A stretch of 64,000 bases of DNA from Microbacterium schleiferi (GTDB lineage: Bacteria; Actinomycetota; Actinomycetes; Actinomycetales; Microbacteriaceae), in contig NZ_JAJGNI010000002.1 in the NCBI RefSeq assembly GCF_020781975.1, forward strand, positions 124,001 to 188,000. Reading direction: 5' to 3'. Both the position numbers and the translations under genes were made by a program. Of the stretch, positions 63,878-64,000 are shown in pieces. Numbering within the stretch: the stretch's first letter is position 1; each line of letters begins with the position of its first letter. The notes beneath the pieces are model-generated. The model saw only the letters and a program-made list of their open reading frames with translations, did no database searches and was not told the DNA's origin.

Positions 63878-64000
63878 TGGCCGCGACGTGAACGCGACTC
63901 AACGCCTCGCGAAACCCGCGTGTCGTTCGGTTTCGCCTCTCTCGGCGACGCAGTTCACCGAGCCGCGTCGACCTCGGCCGCGGCCAAAACCGCGTCGCGC

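Noticed and set aside
63888-64000. Possible start of a plus-strand gene (GTG at 63888)
   Set aside because: The frame is open to the window end but is Pro/Arg-rich, has no ribosome site and no recognisable domain; too little sequence to support a gene.

Overview
The window is high-GC DNA from an actinobacterium. The gene order rpsL-rpsG-fusA-tuf, S10-spc-alpha and rpoB-rpoC, all on the minus strand, places it near the origin-proximal ribosomal protein locus. The small MAP/Adk/SecY block with two DsbA-like genes, LAXTG (class E sortase) surface proteins, absence of rpsN from the spc operon and the very frequent word GGATGC fit Microbacteriaceae, most likely Microbacterium or a close relative. 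This taxonomic call is an inference from content, not a search.

1-9.8 kb: an accessory cluster that looks like a regulated exopolysaccharide system. It has a membrane-anchored GH6 glucanase (cut by the window edge), a response regulator with a long Pro/Gln linker, a BcsA-like GT2 polysaccharide synthase with a Tyr/Pro/Gln-rich N-terminus, two related polytopic membrane proteins with degenerate GGDEF-like domains, a PAS-type histidine kinase and two lipoproteins. 9.8-18.8 kb: truA, an OatA-like acyltransferase, a double-GNAT protein, then rplQ, rpoA, rpsK, rpsM, rpmJ, infA, and a PD-(D/E)XK nuclease-like gene. Five copies of an ~84-nt nested palindrome lie between the genes here. 18.8-25.4 kb: a giant LTD/5'-nucleotidase-type LAXTG surface protein and two DsbA-like thioredoxin-fold proteins. 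25.5-38.1 kb: map, adk, secY and then the spc and S10 ribosomal protein operons, with a perfect terminator palindrome between rplO and secY. 38.1-40.4 kb: a second PD-(D/E)XK paralogue flanked on both sides by 20-nt tandem repeat arrays, and a small LATTG surface protein. 40.7-45.1 kb: tuf, fusA, rpsG, rpsL. 45.4-49.8 kb: five membrane or secreted proteins, one with an FHA domain. 50.2-57.7 kb: a third repeat array, rpoC and rpoB. 57.9-64 kb: pxpBC and pxpA (5-oxoproline use), a spermidine-synthase-like protein, a TPR protein, an SprT-like metalloprotease and a broken LAXTG surface protein with a LacI-type operator upstream.

The core (about 60 % of the window) is ordinary translation and transcription machinery. 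The unusual content is the exopolysaccharide-like cluster and the non-coding repeats: two families built on a 20-nt spacing (direct tandem units with core GGACAACTCG, and nested inverted units with arms GAACCCACAC), a third nested palindrome inserted in frame in pxpBC, and an 86-nt palindrome beside rpoC. Both PD-(D/E)XK paralogues are bracketed by copies of one of these repeat families, which raises the possibility of a nuclease-repeat mobile unit.
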